Assembly (NCBI RefSeq): GCF_003987475.1 | Contig: NZ_PIQH01000001.1 | Coordinates: forward strand, 1-64,000 | DNA from: Idiomarina tyrosinivorans | Lineage (GTDB): Bacteria; Pseudomonadota; Gammaproteobacteria; Enterobacterales; Alteromonadaceae | Reading direction: 5' to 3' | Length of the DNA stretch: 64,000 bases | Shown: positions 30,536 through 39,513 of the stretch, piece by piece | Layout of the letters: each line of letters starts with the position of its first letter | How positions within the stretch are numbered: the first letter of the stretch is position 1 | Made by a program: the position numbers and the translations under genes | Notes under the pieces: model-generated | Told to the model about the DNA's origin: nothing | The model's input: the letters and a program-made list of their open reading frames with translations, nothing else | Database searches by the model: none

Positions 30536-30559
30536 TACATACATACATGAATGTTTGTA
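30536..30559. promoter_or_regulatory. AcrR-like operator before acrA
   Basis: A 24-base imperfect inverted repeat, with outer arms TACATACAT and ATGTTTGTA, lies 43-66 bases before the acrA start codon. From memory of the E. coli AcrR site at acrAB, 20 of 24 positions agree; differences are in the three central bases and one in the right arm. The conservation of an AcrR site suggests a TetR-family AcrR encoded elsewhere in the genome. Binding is inferred. Confidence 0.7.
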
Positions 30560-30571
30560 AATTGGATTCCA

Positions 30572-31579
30572 TTAAAATCCTACAAGAACAATCTTGCCGA
30601 TGGTTTTATGCTGTTCGATATCATGATGGGCACGGCGTAAATTTTCGGCGTTAATAGTGCCGTAATTTTTTCCCACGGTGGTTACCAGTTTACCGGCGTC
30701 AACTGCAGCGGCGACTTGTTCTAACAAACGCTGCTGTTCGATCATGTCATCAGTAGCAAACATTGAGCGGGTGAACATAAACTCCCAATGCAGGCTAACC
30801 GATTTTTGTTTCAATAAGCTGACATCAATATCCTGTTCCGGATCGTCGATGAGCGCAACACGACCCTGTGGCGCAATAATTTCTGCAACGTTACTGAAGT
30901 GCTGATCGGTATGGGTCAAACAAGCCGCATCGGTAATTGCGCCGATGTTTAGTGCGTTAATTTGCGCCGTTAAATCTTGGCTGTGGTCGATAACATGGTC
31001 GGCGCCTAACGACGTTACCCATTGCTGACTTTCTGGGCGAGAAGCGGTCGCAATAACGGTCGCTTGGCTAAACGTTTTAGCAAGCTGAATCAGAATAGAG
31101 CCTACGCCTCCAGCACCACCAATGACTAACAAGGTACGTGGTTTACCCGGTTGCTGAATCTGTAGCCTTTCGAACAGCAATTCCCACGCGGTGATTGAGG
31201 TTAGCGGCAACGCAGCGGCTTGTTCGTCGGTTAAGCTGTGGGGCGCTTTTGCCGCTATTCGGTAGTCTACGCATTGAAACTCGGCATTACAGCCAGAACG
31301 TGTCACGTCGCCGGCAAACCAAACTCGGTCACCTGTACTGAACCCTGACGCTGAGCTGCCGGTTTCTACCACGGTACCAACCGCATCCCAGCCAAGCACT
31401 TTATAGCCAGATTCTGGCTCGGTGCGCTGGCGAATTTTGGTATCCACTGGGTTGACGGCGATTGCAGAAATTTGCACGAGTAAATCGGTTGCGCCCGGGG
31501 TGGGGCGCTTGAGTTCGATATCGACTAAGGCTTTAGGATTGTCGCTGGGGAGAGATTGCTGGTAGCCGACCGCTTTCAT
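30572..31579 (-). CDS. Zinc-binding-type alcohol dehydrogenase family protein (quinone oxidoreductase-like)
   Basis: 335 residues of the MDR superfamily. The N-terminal GroES-like domain starts MKAVGYQQSLP and includes the segment GWDAVGTVVETG. The Rossmann domain has GGAGGVGSILIQLAK. The catalytic zinc Cys/His set of true alcohol dehydrogenases is not evident, so it is more likely an NADPH:quinone or enone reductase of the YhdH/Qor or ZADH type. It is tandem with the ArsA-like ATPase, with a 16-base gap. Its substrate is unknown. Confidence 0.82.
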   Translation of the reverse strand: MKAVGYQQSLPSDNPKALVDIELKRPTPGATDLLVQISAIAVNPVDTKIRQRTEPESGYKVLGWDAVGTVVETGSSASGFSTGDRVWFAGDVTRSGCNAEFQCVDYRIAAKAPHSLTDEQAAALPLTSITAWELLFERLQIQQPGKPRTLLVIGGAGGVGSILIQLAKTFSQATVIATASRPESQQWVTSLGADHVIDHSQDLTAQINALNIGAITDAACLTHTDQHFSNVAEIIAPQGRVALIDDPEQDIDVSLLKQKSVSLHWEFMFTRSMFATDDMIEQQRLLEQVAAAVDAGKLVTTVGKNYGTINAENLRRAHHDIEQHKTIGKIVLVGF

Positions 31580-31595
31580 AGTTAGTCCTCATAAT

Positions 31596-32615
31596 CTATT
31601 GCTGTTGGATAACCCCTGTTGCTGCTAGGGTGTCTGCCAATTGTTTTAACGCTGCCATCCCGACAATATCCTGGGCTAGCCATGGAAGCCGGTATTGCGG
31701 TTGCGCTGCTAGCCGCTGCTCTGCTTCTTGCAGATACACTTGCTGCTGCTCACGGCGTTGGGTTAAGAATTCATTATTACTGTCTTGCGGCAATAAGCGA
31801 TTAACGATGGTGGCAAAAACCGGTAGTTTTTCTTTGCGGAGTTGGGTAATCGCACGTTCTGTTTCTAGTATAGGCAGTTTCTCCGCCAACAGAATAAACA
31901 GCATTTGGCTGTAGTCGGGATCAATAATCTTGCGTCGGCTGCGCTGAAATAGCCGCTGCCGTTCTAACAACTTTTCGGTGATTGCTTTGGTTCGGTCGGT
32001 CATACCATCGGTGGCATGTTGCTGGGGATCACTCATCGGATTGGCGACATCCTTACCGGCCTTTGGCGATAGGTGTTTAAGCACTCCCTGCAATTCTTCG
32101 GAGCGGTCTTGTGAGCGCAGCATTCCTTGCGTCCATGCAGCCATCGCTTCTGGCAAGGTCAGTAAGCGTAAGGTATGTCCGGTCGGGGCCGTATCAAAAA
32201 TGATCAAATCATAATGGCTTTCCGCAAACTCGATTAATTGGCAAATGCGCTCGAGCAGGGCGGCTTCTTGTACCCCAGGAGATTGCATGCTGAGTTCGAG
32301 TTGACGCTCAATTTCTGGATACATATCGGGCATAGCAAAGCGTTTCATTTGCGCTTTTACCTGTTCAATATGCTGTCTTGCTTGATGGTCTGGGTCGATT
32401 TCTAAGGCGTCCAACTGCTGCGCGACGCGAGTAATGTCGTCGCCAATCTGGGTTTCAAATAAATCGGATAAGTTATGCGCTGGGTCGGTAGAAACCAAAA
32501 GGGTGTTTTTATGTTCACTGGCCAGTAGCGCCAATGCGGCAGACACAGAGGTTTTGCCCACTCCACCTTTACCACCAATCAGCAGCAGGCGGTGATCGAG
32601 TAGTGACATAGTCAT
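31596..32615 (-). CDS. ArsA-family ATPase
   Basis: 339 residues of the ArsA/Get3 class of deviant-Walker ATPases, with Walker A GGKGGVGKTSVSAALAL, switch I DPAHNLSDLF, and IIFDTAPTGHTLRLL. Real arsenite pumps have two such halves or are paired with ArsB, and neither is found here. The translation start is probably ATG at 32615 or 32609. It follows the cory-CC-star gene and cstA, with 21 bases to the former. Its target is not known from the sequence; membrane-protein insertion by analogy with Get3 is speculation. Confidence 0.87.
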   Translation of the reverse strand: MTMSLLDHRLLLIGGKGGVGKTSVSAALALLASEHKNTLLVSTDPAHNLSDLFETQIGDDITRVAQQLDALEIDPDHQARQHIEQVKAQMKRFAMPDMYPEIERQLELSMQSPGVQEAALLERICQLIEFAESHYDLIIFDTAPTGHTLRLLTLPEAMAAWTQGMLRSQDRSEELQGVLKHLSPKAGKDVANPMSDPQQHATDGMTDRTKAITEKLLERQRLFQRSRRKIIDPDYSQMLFILLAEKLPILETERAITQLRKEKLPVFATIVNRLLPQDSNNEFLTQRREQQQVYLQEAEQRLAAQPQYRLPWLAQDIVGMAALKQLADTLAATGVIQQQ

Positions 32616-32636
32616 TCCTGTAGTTGTGGCGTTAGT

Positions 32637-32909
32637 TTAGCAGCAACGGAAATGATCGAGCGGAGAGTGTTCCATCCCCATGCGTTGATGCCATTGATGG
32701 AATTGCTCCAACATCAAAGGTTGTAGTTCTAGCGTGTAGAAGGCGGCAGGGTTGGGCACGCCCATTAATTCAGAAAAGACCAGTAGCATGAACAGATCAT
32801 CTTGATCGCGCTTAGCTCGGGCAATGGCTGAGCGATAAGGTGCGTTGTATACCTCGGTGGCATACGCATTTACCCTACCTAGCCAGTGCTTAATTTCCTT
32901 GAGCTTCAT
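32637..32909 (-). CDS. cory-CC-star protein
   Basis: 90 residues ending in FRCC, with the conserved middle AIARAKRDQDDLFMLLVFSELMGVPNPAAFYTLELQP. This matches the small family named for its co-occurrence with carbon starvation protein CstA and its C-terminal Cys-Cys. Function is unknown. It sits between cstA (26 bases upstream) and an ArsA-type ATPase, on the same strand, consistent with one operon. Confidence 0.82.
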   Translation of the reverse strand: MKLKEIKHWLGRVNAYATEVYNAPYRSAIARAKRDQDDLFMLLVFSELMGVPNPAAFYTLELQPLMLEQFHQWHQRMGMEHSPLDHFRCC

Positions 32910-32935
32910 GCTACGTCGCCTTTCTGGTTAACCGA

Positions 32936-34612
32936 TTAATCGGTGGGTTGCTGTTTTGCTTTGCGCAGTTTAGACAGACTCGCCGTTGCTTCTAGGGCAA
33001 TCCAAACCGCAGCAATCAGTACGATTAAGTCTAGCGTAAACAGGAACCAGTCTGCTTTCAAATAGAATCCTTTTAGCTGAATCAATAACGCGATTACGGT
33101 CATGATCAGCAGGAAAATAAGTGGCAACAGGGTAAAGTACATTGGCCGCCCTAAGCGCACCAACATTACCGTAATCACCATCAGCGTTAAGCCCGCTAAT
33201 AGCTGGTTTGTGGTACCAAACAATGGCCAAATTAATAAGCCACCTGAACCGTCGGCGCCACCTGCACCAAACGCCAAGATTAAACAGCTAGCAACGGCGA
33301 GTAACGTTGCGGCAACGCCTTTTTGCATCCACTTGATATTGTAGATGCTTCCCCATTCTTGGAAAATATAACGTTGCAAGCGTAAGCCGGTATCCATGGT
33401 GGTTCCGGCAAAAAGCACTGCCATTACGGTTAACAGAGTCTGCGAGATTTCTTCGCCCAAGCCCACTCCGTCGTGCAGAATATTGGCTCCACCGGTGACA
33501 AACGCCGCAACACCGCCTTGACCAAACGAGGTATAGACCGACTCCCAGTCGGCTAGCGTGGCAAAACCGGCGGTGGCAGCGATGATGGTTGCCAGTGACA
33601 GTGAACCTTCACCGATAGCGCCGAAATAGCCGACAAAACGCGCGTCTGTTTCCTTATCTAACTGCTTAGACGTGGTGCCTGAAGCAACAAGGCCATGGAA
33701 CCCTGAGATCGCGCCACAGGCAATGGTCACGAACAACAGTGGCAGCATTGACGGCGTGCCTTCTGGGGTGTTGTGGTTAATCGCTGGGGCAGAAATGTCC
33801 GGCGCAGCGATAAGCACAGCAAGGTAAAGCAGGATCAAGCCGATAAATAGCTGCAAACCGTTGATGTAATCACGTGGTTGCAACAACATCCATACTGGAA
33901 GCATCGACGCAATCGCGGCGTAACCGAAGAGGATCAGAATCCAACCGGCGTTATCAGAAATGCCAAGCGTCATTTCTGGTAGAGACAGTGGCATACTAGG
34001 GCCGGCTACAATGAGTGCATAAAGGGCAATGACACCAAGAATTGAGACCATGCCCAAACTCATCCACTTACGGAAAATAACTTGACCGATAATCAGGGCA
34101 ACGAAAATAGCCCCCCAAACTGGCACTACCGAGGATGGGAACTTGATCAGCAAGCCGGAAATGGCGGTGGCGAATACTGCGTTGACCATTAGCAACACAA
34201 GGAAGATAACGATCATAAACAAGTTGCGCGCGCGTTTACCGACGACATCGCCAGTGAGTGCACCAATTGATTTGGCTTTATTGCGGTTACTGGCCCAGAT
34301 GGCGCCTGCGTCATGCACGCCGGCGAAGAAAATGGTGCCAAACACCACCCATAGGAACGCCGGTACCCAACCCCAGATAACCGCAATGGCAGGGCCGATA
34401 ATCGGCGCTGCACCAGCAACGGAGGTAAAGTGGTGTCCCCACAATACGTATTTGTTGGTCGGAACAAAGTCCACGCCATCCTCAAATTCGTGAGCAGGCG
34501 TTTTGAAATTTGGGTCTAAGCGGTAAATTTTCTCGGCAATAAACTTGGAGTAGAACAAGTAGCCGAGCAACATAGCGCCAAGACCTAGCAGCATCATTGC
34601 GATTGCATTCAT
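32936..34612 (-). CDS. cstA: Carbon starvation protein CstA (peptide/pyruvate transporter family)
   Basis: 558-residue inner-membrane transporter with many helices. Conserved parts include DFVPTNKYVLWGHHFTSVAGAAPIIGPAIA as the pieces VLWGHHFTSVAGAAPIIGPA and FFAGVHDAGAIWASNRN, and the region GFHGLVASGTTSKQL. CstA-type proteins import peptides or pyruvate in starved cells. It is shorter than the E. coli 701-residue CstA. It heads the minus-strand cluster that continues with cory-CC-star, ArsA ATPase and the dehydrogenase. Confidence 0.92.
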   Translation of the reverse strand: MNAIAMMLLGLGAMLLGYLFYSKFIAEKIYRLDPNFKTPAHEFEDGVDFVPTNKYVLWGHHFTSVAGAAPIIGPAIAVIWGWVPAFLWVVFGTIFFAGVHDAGAIWASNRNKAKSIGALTGDVVGKRARNLFMIVIFLVLLMVNAVFATAISGLLIKFPSSVVPVWGAIFVALIIGQVIFRKWMSLGMVSILGVIALYALIVAGPSMPLSLPEMTLGISDNAGWILILFGYAAIASMLPVWMLLQPRDYINGLQLFIGLILLYLAVLIAAPDISAPAINHNTPEGTPSMLPLLFVTIACGAISGFHGLVASGTTSKQLDKETDARFVGYFGAIGEGSLSLATIIAATAGFATLADWESVYTSFGQGGVAAFVTGGANILHDGVGLGEEISQTLLTVMAVLFAGTTMDTGLRLQRYIFQEWGSIYNIKWMQKGVAATLLAVASCLILAFGAGGADGSGGLLIWPLFGTTNQLLAGLTLMVITVMLVRLGRPMYFTLLPLIFLLIMTVIALLIQLKGFYLKADWFLFTLDLIVLIAAVWIALEATASLSKLRKAKQQPTD

Positions 34613-34781
34613 GGTATAGCCTCTTCTTATGGGTCTTGTTAGTCATGGCAAAGAATAGCGTAAATTGGCGTAAATGAGACATTCGACTAAAGTCTTAGAT
34701 AGGGAAACCGTTGTTTTGACAGTTACTTAGCATTGGCGATCGTTTTTTTGACAGAATGCGTAGGATTAATAAGCAAAGCAA

Positions 34782-34800
34782 ATTTTCAATCATTGAAAAT
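34782..34800. promoter_or_regulatory. Perfect palindrome just before the NAD(P)-binding gene
   Basis: ATTTTCAAT and ATTGAAAAT are perfect 9-base inverted arms around a single base. The site lies 17 bases before the start codon of the following gene, close to the ribosome-binding site AAGGAG, so a repressor here could block transcription. Two TTGACA -35-like hexamers occur nearby (34716 and 34748). The binding protein is unknown. Confidence 0.4.
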
Positions 34801-34817
34801 GTTAAGGAGCGAACGTT

Positions 34818-35462
34818 ATGCAAGTGGCTGTAATAGGTGCAAACGGTAAAGTCGGGCAACAAATTGTCGAGGATATCCAGCAAAGCCCTGCTCACGAAGT
34901 CATTGCTTGCGTGCGTAAAGAATCGCAACAACAAGCGTTAGAAGAGCGCGGAGTTGAGTCGCGTTTACTCGATTTAGAACGGTCAGTTGGCGCGATTAAG
35001 CAGGCCCTCAAAGGCTGTGATGCTGTGGTTTTTAGCGCTGGTTCCGGCGGTTCCACTGGCGACGATAAAACATTGCTCATCGATCTCGATGGGGCGATTA
35101 AAGTGATTGAAGCGAGTGAAGAACTCGGCGTTAAACGCTTTGTTATGGTGAGTGCTCTACAGGCAAATAATCGAGCGAACTGGAACGACAGTTTGCGCCC
35201 ATATTACGCTGCCAAGCACTACGCAGATAAAGCACTAATGGCTTCATCATTAGAGTGGACCGTCGTTCGCCCTGGTGCGCTAATTGATGAACAGGGAACC
35301 GGGAAAATTGACCTCGGCAACGAATTGCAGCGCGGTAGCATTACTCGCGCAGACGTCGCTCACATTGTAGCGCGGTGTTTAGACAGAGAAAGCACAATTT
35401 ATCGAGGATTCGATGTGGTCAATGGCGATACTGCCATTGATGATGCACTTCGTTCACTGTAA
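34818..35462 (+). CDS. NAD(P)H-binding, atypical short-chain dehydrogenase (YhfK-like)
   Basis: 214 residues with the Rossmann start MQVAVIGANGKVGQQIVED, matching the NmrA/YwnB-like NAD(P)H-binding family, and YYAAKHYADKALMASSLEWTVVRPG with a YxxxK-like motif. The family includes oxidoreductases and redox-sensing proteins and I cannot name its substrate. It is divergent from cstA and is followed by a DUF1328 gene 34 bases later. Confidence 0.82.
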   Translation: MQVAVIGANGKVGQQIVEDIQQSPAHEVIACVRKESQQQALEERGVESRLLDLERSVGAIKQALKGCDAVVFSAGSGGSTGDDKTLLIDLDGAIKVIEASEELGVKRFVMVSALQANNRANWNDSLRPYYAAKHYADKALMASSLEWTVVRPGALIDEQGTGKIDLGNELQRGSITRADVAHIVARCLDRESTIYRGFDVVNGDTAIDDALRSL

Positions 35463-35496
35463 GCGTGTCGCTTACTGATAAATAGGGAGGTTGCCT

Positions 35497-35673
35497 ATGT
35501 TACGCTGGGCACTAATATTTTTTATCGTCGCGATTATTGCTGGTGTACTCGGGTTTGGTGGCATTGCAGGTGCCGCTGCTGGGATTGCAAAAATTATCTT
35601 TTTCATCTTCTTGGTACTGTTGGTGATTTCACTCATTGCTAATGCGGCAAGGGGGAGAGGCCCGAAAGTCTAG
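35497..35673 (+). CDS. DUF1328 small membrane protein (YtjA-like)
   Basis: 58 residues in two hydrophobic helices ([19 protein letters not shown] and [18 protein letters not shown]), the DUF1328/YtjA pattern. The ATG at 35497, behind AGGGAGGT, is a better start than the TTG at 35491. The family is small and mostly envelope or stress related; function is unknown. Confidence 0.85.
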   Translation: MLRWALIFFIVAIIAGVLGFGGIAGAAAGIAKIIFFIFLVLLVISLIANAARGRGPKV

Positions 35674-35685
35674 CTAGGCTTAGTT

Positions 35686-37329
35686 ATGAAGGTCAGACAG
35701 TTACCATACTACTATTTGGCAGGGGCAATCGTCGCTTCTGCCATTGCTTTTATACCCACCTTTCTCCCGGTTCAGCTGTTTTTGGCATGGACCGCGATTT
35801 CGTTGCTTTGCGTGGCATCGGCGTATTGGCTTAACAGCGCGAGTTTATTCCGCAAAAATCAAGATGGCCGTATACCAGTGGTCATTCGTCTTGCATTCAT
35901 TCCATTTTTATTGGGAGCCACGCTTTATAATGCGTGGGCTCGACATCGCGAGTCGGTCCCGGCGTTGCAGCAGATTTCTGAAGGCCTTTTTGTTGGACGC
36001 CGTTTATTTCCCTCCGACGTGGAAATGTTGAAGCAACACAAAATAGCCGCTGTGTTGGATGTCACTGCAGAATTTGATGCACTGGATTGGAGCTTGTCGG
36101 ATGCGGACATCCACTACCTAAACATTCCGGTGTTGGACCATGCTTCGCCAAGCATTGAACAGATTCATCAAGCCATCCAGTGGATAGACCATCAGCGCCG
36201 CCAACACGGCGCGGTATTAGTGCATTGCGCGTTAGGGCGAGGCCGCTCGGTGCTTATGGTGGCCGCCTATTTACTCAGCCAATGTGACGATAACGATGTC
36301 GATAAAGTGATGCAGCATATTAGTGACATTCGTTCGACGGCAAAACTCAACAGCCACCAGCGCAAATGCTTGAAAAGCTATAAACAACAACACCAGTTGG
36401 CGGTAACAGAAACCGCATGGGTCATTGCTAATCCCGTGTCAGGGGGAGGTAAATGGGAAAGTTATCAGCAACCATTACAGCAGGCATTGGCACCATACTT
36501 TCAGTTAGAAATTCTGGAAACCACGCCGGAGCACGATGCTGGAGCGTGCGCCAAAGACGCATTGCAACAGGGGGCAAAATTAGTGATTGCCTGTGGCGGA
36601 GATGGAACATTAGCCGCTGTCGCCGCCGCACTCAACGGTACTGAAACGGTGATGGGGGTGGTGCCCATGGGGACCGCCAATGCCTTAAGCCAAGTGATTT
36701 GGGGGGTATCATCTAAACTCTCGCCACTCAAGGCCGCCACCCGAACTATTATCGAAGGGCGCAAGCGCGCAGTGGATATCGCCTGCGCGAATGAACACAC
36801 TGTGCTGCTCTGCGTGGGCGTAGGCTTTGAGCAGCAAATGATTGAACAGGCAGACCGTGAAGCAAAAGATAGGCTCGGGCAGTTGGCTTACCTGCAAGGT
36901 TTGTGGCAAGCCTGCCAAGCCAATCAACAGCTCGAGTTACAGCTTAGGGTGGATGATGGTGAGCAAGAAACCTTAACAACGGCTAGCGTGATTGTTGCTA
37001 ACGCCGCACCGTTGACCACATTATTAGCGCAAGGAAACGGTGAACCAGTGGTAGACGATGGTAAACTCGATATGACCTGGCTAACGCCGGTAGACGGCGA
37101 TCAAGGCCATTGGTTAAGCCTGGCGGAGTTGCTTTACCAAGGCGTGACTGAGGAGCGTTCAGGTGAGCGCAGTAACCACCGCCAAGTGCGCTCTGTTGAA
37201 TTGGCGCGGGCCGATGGTGAGGCGCTGAAGTTTGTCGTGGATGGCGAGCCTTACCAAGCGCCAAAAGTAAAAATCAGCGTGCAACCCCATGCCATTCAAT
37301 TACTGGTTTCTGAACGGCTAGACTACTAG
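35686..37329 (+). CDS. Dual-specificity phosphatase / diacylglycerol kinase fusion
   Basis: 547 residues. Two or three membrane segments at the N-terminus (about 8-90) are followed by a tyrosine/dual-specificity phosphatase domain (about 100-230) with the CX5R loop VHCALGRGRS, then a YegS/DagK-type lipid kinase domain (about 245-545) with GGDGTLAAVAAAL and MGTANALSQ. Such fusions probably act at the inner membrane on phospholipid or isoprenoid phosphates. The actual substrates are not shown by the sequence. It ends 24 bases before the convergent activator gene. Confidence 0.85.
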   Translation: MKVRQLPYYYLAGAIVASAIAFIPTFLPVQLFLAWTAISLLCVASAYWLNSASLFRKNQDGRIPVVIRLAFIPFLLGATLYNAWARHRESVPALQQISEGLFVGRRLFPSDVEMLKQHKIAAVLDVTAEFDALDWSLSDADIHYLNIPVLDHASPSIEQIHQAIQWIDHQRRQHGAVLVHCALGRGRSVLMVAAYLLSQCDDNDVDKVMQHISDIRSTAKLNSHQRKCLKSYKQQHQLAVTETAWVIANPVSGGGKWESYQQPLQQALAPYFQLEILETTPEHDAGACAKDALQQGAKLVIACGGDGTLAAVAAALNGTETVMGVVPMGTANALSQVIWGVSSKLSPLKAATRTIIEGRKRAVDIACANEHTVLLCVGVGFEQQMIEQADREAKDRLGQLAYLQGLWQACQANQQLELQLRVDDGEQETLTTASVIVANAAPLTTLLAQGNGEPVVDDGKLDMTWLTPVDGDQGHWLSLAELLYQGVTEERSGERSNHRQVRSVELARADGEALKFVVDGEPYQAPKVKISVQPHAIQLLVSERLDY

Positions 37330-37353
37330 CGAAATAAAAATCACGCCTATGGG

Positions 37354-38751
37354 TTATTTGGCAAGCGGGCGTTTAGTCTCAGTTGCAGCGGACTGCGTTT
37401 CCTCGTGCTGATAACGCTCCAGCTTGTTGTAAAGGGTTTTTACGCTTACGCCTAACTGCTCAGCGGTTTTACTACGGTTGCCCTGGTTCATCTCTAAGGT
37501 TGCCTCAATTGCCGCCTTTTCAAGTTGCTGCAGAGGCATGCCGGCCAGCGCTTTGTCGCCATTCGCGAGTGCGGTATCCTCGTTGAGGAGTAAATGTTCG
37601 ACCATAATGTGCTGCTCGGCAAGCAAGTAGGCGCGTTCGACGCAATGTTTTAGCTGCCTAACGTTACCGGGCCAAGGAAACTGCTGGATATGTTCAAGCG
37701 CCGCCTGGCTAAAACGCTTTTGCTGTTGTTGCTGTTGGTTACGGTAAGCCAGAAAATGCTGCGCTAAACCAGCAATATCCGCTTCGCGTTCGCGCAGCGG
37801 CGGCAAACTCAATGGAAATTGGTTTAAGCGGAAAAATAAGTCTTCACGCAGTTGGCCCTGCGTAATCGCCTGCTCTAGGTCGCGGTTACTGGCAGCAATA
37901 ATGCGCACATCAGCGCGATGCAACTGGTTAGAGCCGACAGGCCGGTAGTCGCCAGTCTCTAAAACTCGTAGTAACTTGGCTTGGTGCTCTAACGGCATTT
38001 CGGTAATCTCATCCAAGAATAGCGTGCCGTTATGAGCTTGCGAAAATAGCCCTTGATGGGATTGGGTCGCGCCAGTGAAAGCGCCCTTCACATGGCCAAA
38101 TAACTCACTCTCAACTAACTCTCTCGACAGTGCCGCACAGTTGACCGCAATAAATGGCTGTTTGGCTCTTGTTGACGCGGCGTGCAGGGTTTGCGCAGCG
38201 AGCTCTTTACCGGTGCCGCTTTCCGCTTGAATAAACACATTTTGATCGGTGGTCGCTAACCGCCTCAAGGTTTTATAAAGCTCGCGCATTACCGTTGATG
38301 AGCCCACTAGACTACCAAATTGATCTAGCTGACTTTGGCTCGGCGGTTGTGCTTGCGGTTGGCTAGGGCAAAGCTGTTGTTGTAATTCGCTAACCGAAGC
38401 AAGCAGTTCGGTTAAAGCGACCGGATGACGAAATAATTGTCCCGCACCTTGCAATATTGCTTTGTCGAGAAAGGCATTAGGAGACCCATCACTGATAAAA
38501 ATCCATTCGATAGGCTGTAATAAGTGTTCTATTTTATCGAATGTCTTTTGGTCGAAATTTACGCTCTCGACAATCGCCACTTGATAGCTATTAAGCAATT
38601 CTTGTGGGCATTGCTCAAGGCTAGTGAATTGTTGGCAATTAAAAGACTGCATGGCAGGGTGCTCAAGGAGTGCATTTTTGAGCGCTAGGGTACTGATAGA
38701 TAAAAGTAATCCTGGCGCTTTGTTGTTGATCGCGTTGGCTTGGTGTGACAT
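37354..38751 (-). CDS. Sigma-54-dependent transcriptional activator (NtrC family)
   Basis: 465 residues. The N-terminal part (about 1-130) is receiver-like but divergent, and no obvious phospho-acceptor pocket is clear. The AAA+ domain (about 150-380) has Walker A AESGTGKE, an intact GAFTGA loop ([13 protein letters not shown]) and [12 protein letters not shown] Fis-type HTH ends the protein ([23 protein letters not shown] in pieces). The intact GAFTGA supports sigma-54 contact, unlike TyrR. It is divergent from a gene with a candidate -24/-12 promoter. No sensor kinase is nearby. Confidence 0.92.
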   Translation of the reverse strand: MSHQANAINNKAPGLLLSISTLALKNALLEHPAMQSFNCQQFTSLEQCPQELLNSYQVAIVESVNFDQKTFDKIEHLLQPIEWIFISDGSPNAFLDKAILQGAGQLFRHPVALTELLASVSELQQQLCPSQPQAQPPSQSQLDQFGSLVGSSTVMRELYKTLRRLATTDQNVFIQAESGTGKELAAQTLHAASTRAKQPFIAVNCAALSRELVESELFGHVKGAFTGATQSHQGLFSQAHNGTLFLDEITEMPLEHQAKLLRVLETGDYRPVGSNQLHRADVRIIAASNRDLEQAITQGQLREDLFFRLNQFPLSLPPLREREADIAGLAQHFLAYRNQQQQQQKRFSQAALEHIQQFPWPGNVRQLKHCVERAYLLAEQHIMVEHLLLNEDTALANGDKALAGMPLQQLEKAAIEATLEMNQGNRSKTAEQLGVSVKTLYNKLERYQHEETQSAATETKRPLAK

Positions 38752-38763
38752 TCGCTACAATTC

Positions 38764-38891
38764 CTTTTTTTCGAAGTTAGCGATGCAACAACGAAAATGA
38801 TGAGAGAAAGTAATGTAGCGTTTTACGCAACTTTTTCGAAAAAAGATTACGACTTTTTCGGAAACGGTAATTTTTTCTCGACATTCCGGAA
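38764..38891. promoter_or_regulatory. Cluster of CG-centred palindromes in the sigma-54 intergenic region
   Basis: The divergent region between the activator and the unknown gene holds a perfect palindrome TTTTTCGAAAAA (38832-38843), a related ACTTTTTCGGAAAC (38852-38865), TTCCGGAA (38884-38891), and TTTTTTTCGAAG near the activator start (38764-38776). Similar spaced sites usually bind the activator upstream of a sigma-54 promoter. Their link to this activator is inferred. Confidence 0.45.
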
Positions 38892-38963
38892 AATTCTACT
38901 GATGACGTCACTCAGAACCACTAAACATGCTCTCTAGACTCAGTAAAATAGCCGCCCACCAGT

Positions 38964-38979
38964 TGGCACAGCCCTTGAA
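38964..38979 (+). promoter_or_regulatory. Candidate sigma-54 promoter
   Basis: TGGCACAGCCCTTGAA has the GG element and, exactly 12 bases on, a GA where the consensus has GC. It matches TGGCACR-N4-TTGCW at all but that one defined position. The predicted transcription start would be near 38990, so the start codon at 39016 would give a normal leader. Confidence 0.5.
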
Positions 38980-39015
38980 TAGCGCTATTACGTCATGCAA
39001 AAAATAGGTCACTTA

Positions 39016-39513
39016 ATGGAAGCCAATACTGCAATCACGCCGTCGCAACTTCCTGAGGCAGATAAAGCGCTGTTATGTGCGGTGCAAGCGCTGCTCGATG
39101 GTAGCGCTAAGTTTTTCGCCAGTTTAGCGTTGCGTAATCAAGCCTCTGAAATGGGTAGCCGTTATGCGACTAATAGTCGTGTGGTGCGACTCGCTGAAGC
39201 ACTGGTCAGCCAACAGATTCAGGGTTGGAGGGTCATGTTGGACCAACAATGGTTGTTAACCTGTTTGTGGTACCGGCATAAAGCTGAGTTGATTAATCGC
39301 CGCAATAATTACACCTTGTCGCTTGCCAGCTTGTTGGAACACGAACAACAGGTAATGACGCTACTGAGGAGTATTCCGCGACGGCTGGAAACACCAGTAC
39401 TCAAGCAACACTTAGCAAGCATTATTGCAACCTTGCAGATTCAGCACGACAACTGGACAACCGGCATCAGTGATGCGCTTGAGCAAAAAAGTGACCGTAG
39501 CGTTAGCGATTAA
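39016..39513 (+). CDS. Unknown protein next to a sigma-54 activator
   Basis: 165 residues when started at ATG 39016 (MEANTAITPSQ), behind AGGT; an ATG at 38995 would add seven residues but would be almost leaderless relative to the predicted transcription start. It is largely helical, with no signal peptide or membrane segment, and I do not recognise a family. Position next to the NtrC-type activator and its candidate promoter suggests it is the regulated target. It overlaps the convergent LysR gene by 11 bases. Confidence 0.7.
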   Translation: MEANTAITPSQLPEADKALLCAVQALLDGSAKFFASLALRNQASEMGSRYATNSRVVRLAEALVSQQIQGWRVMLDQQWLLTCLWYRHKAELINRRNNYTLSLASLLEHEQQVMTLLRSIPRRLETPVLKQHLASIIATLQIQHDNWTTGISDALEQKSDRSVSD

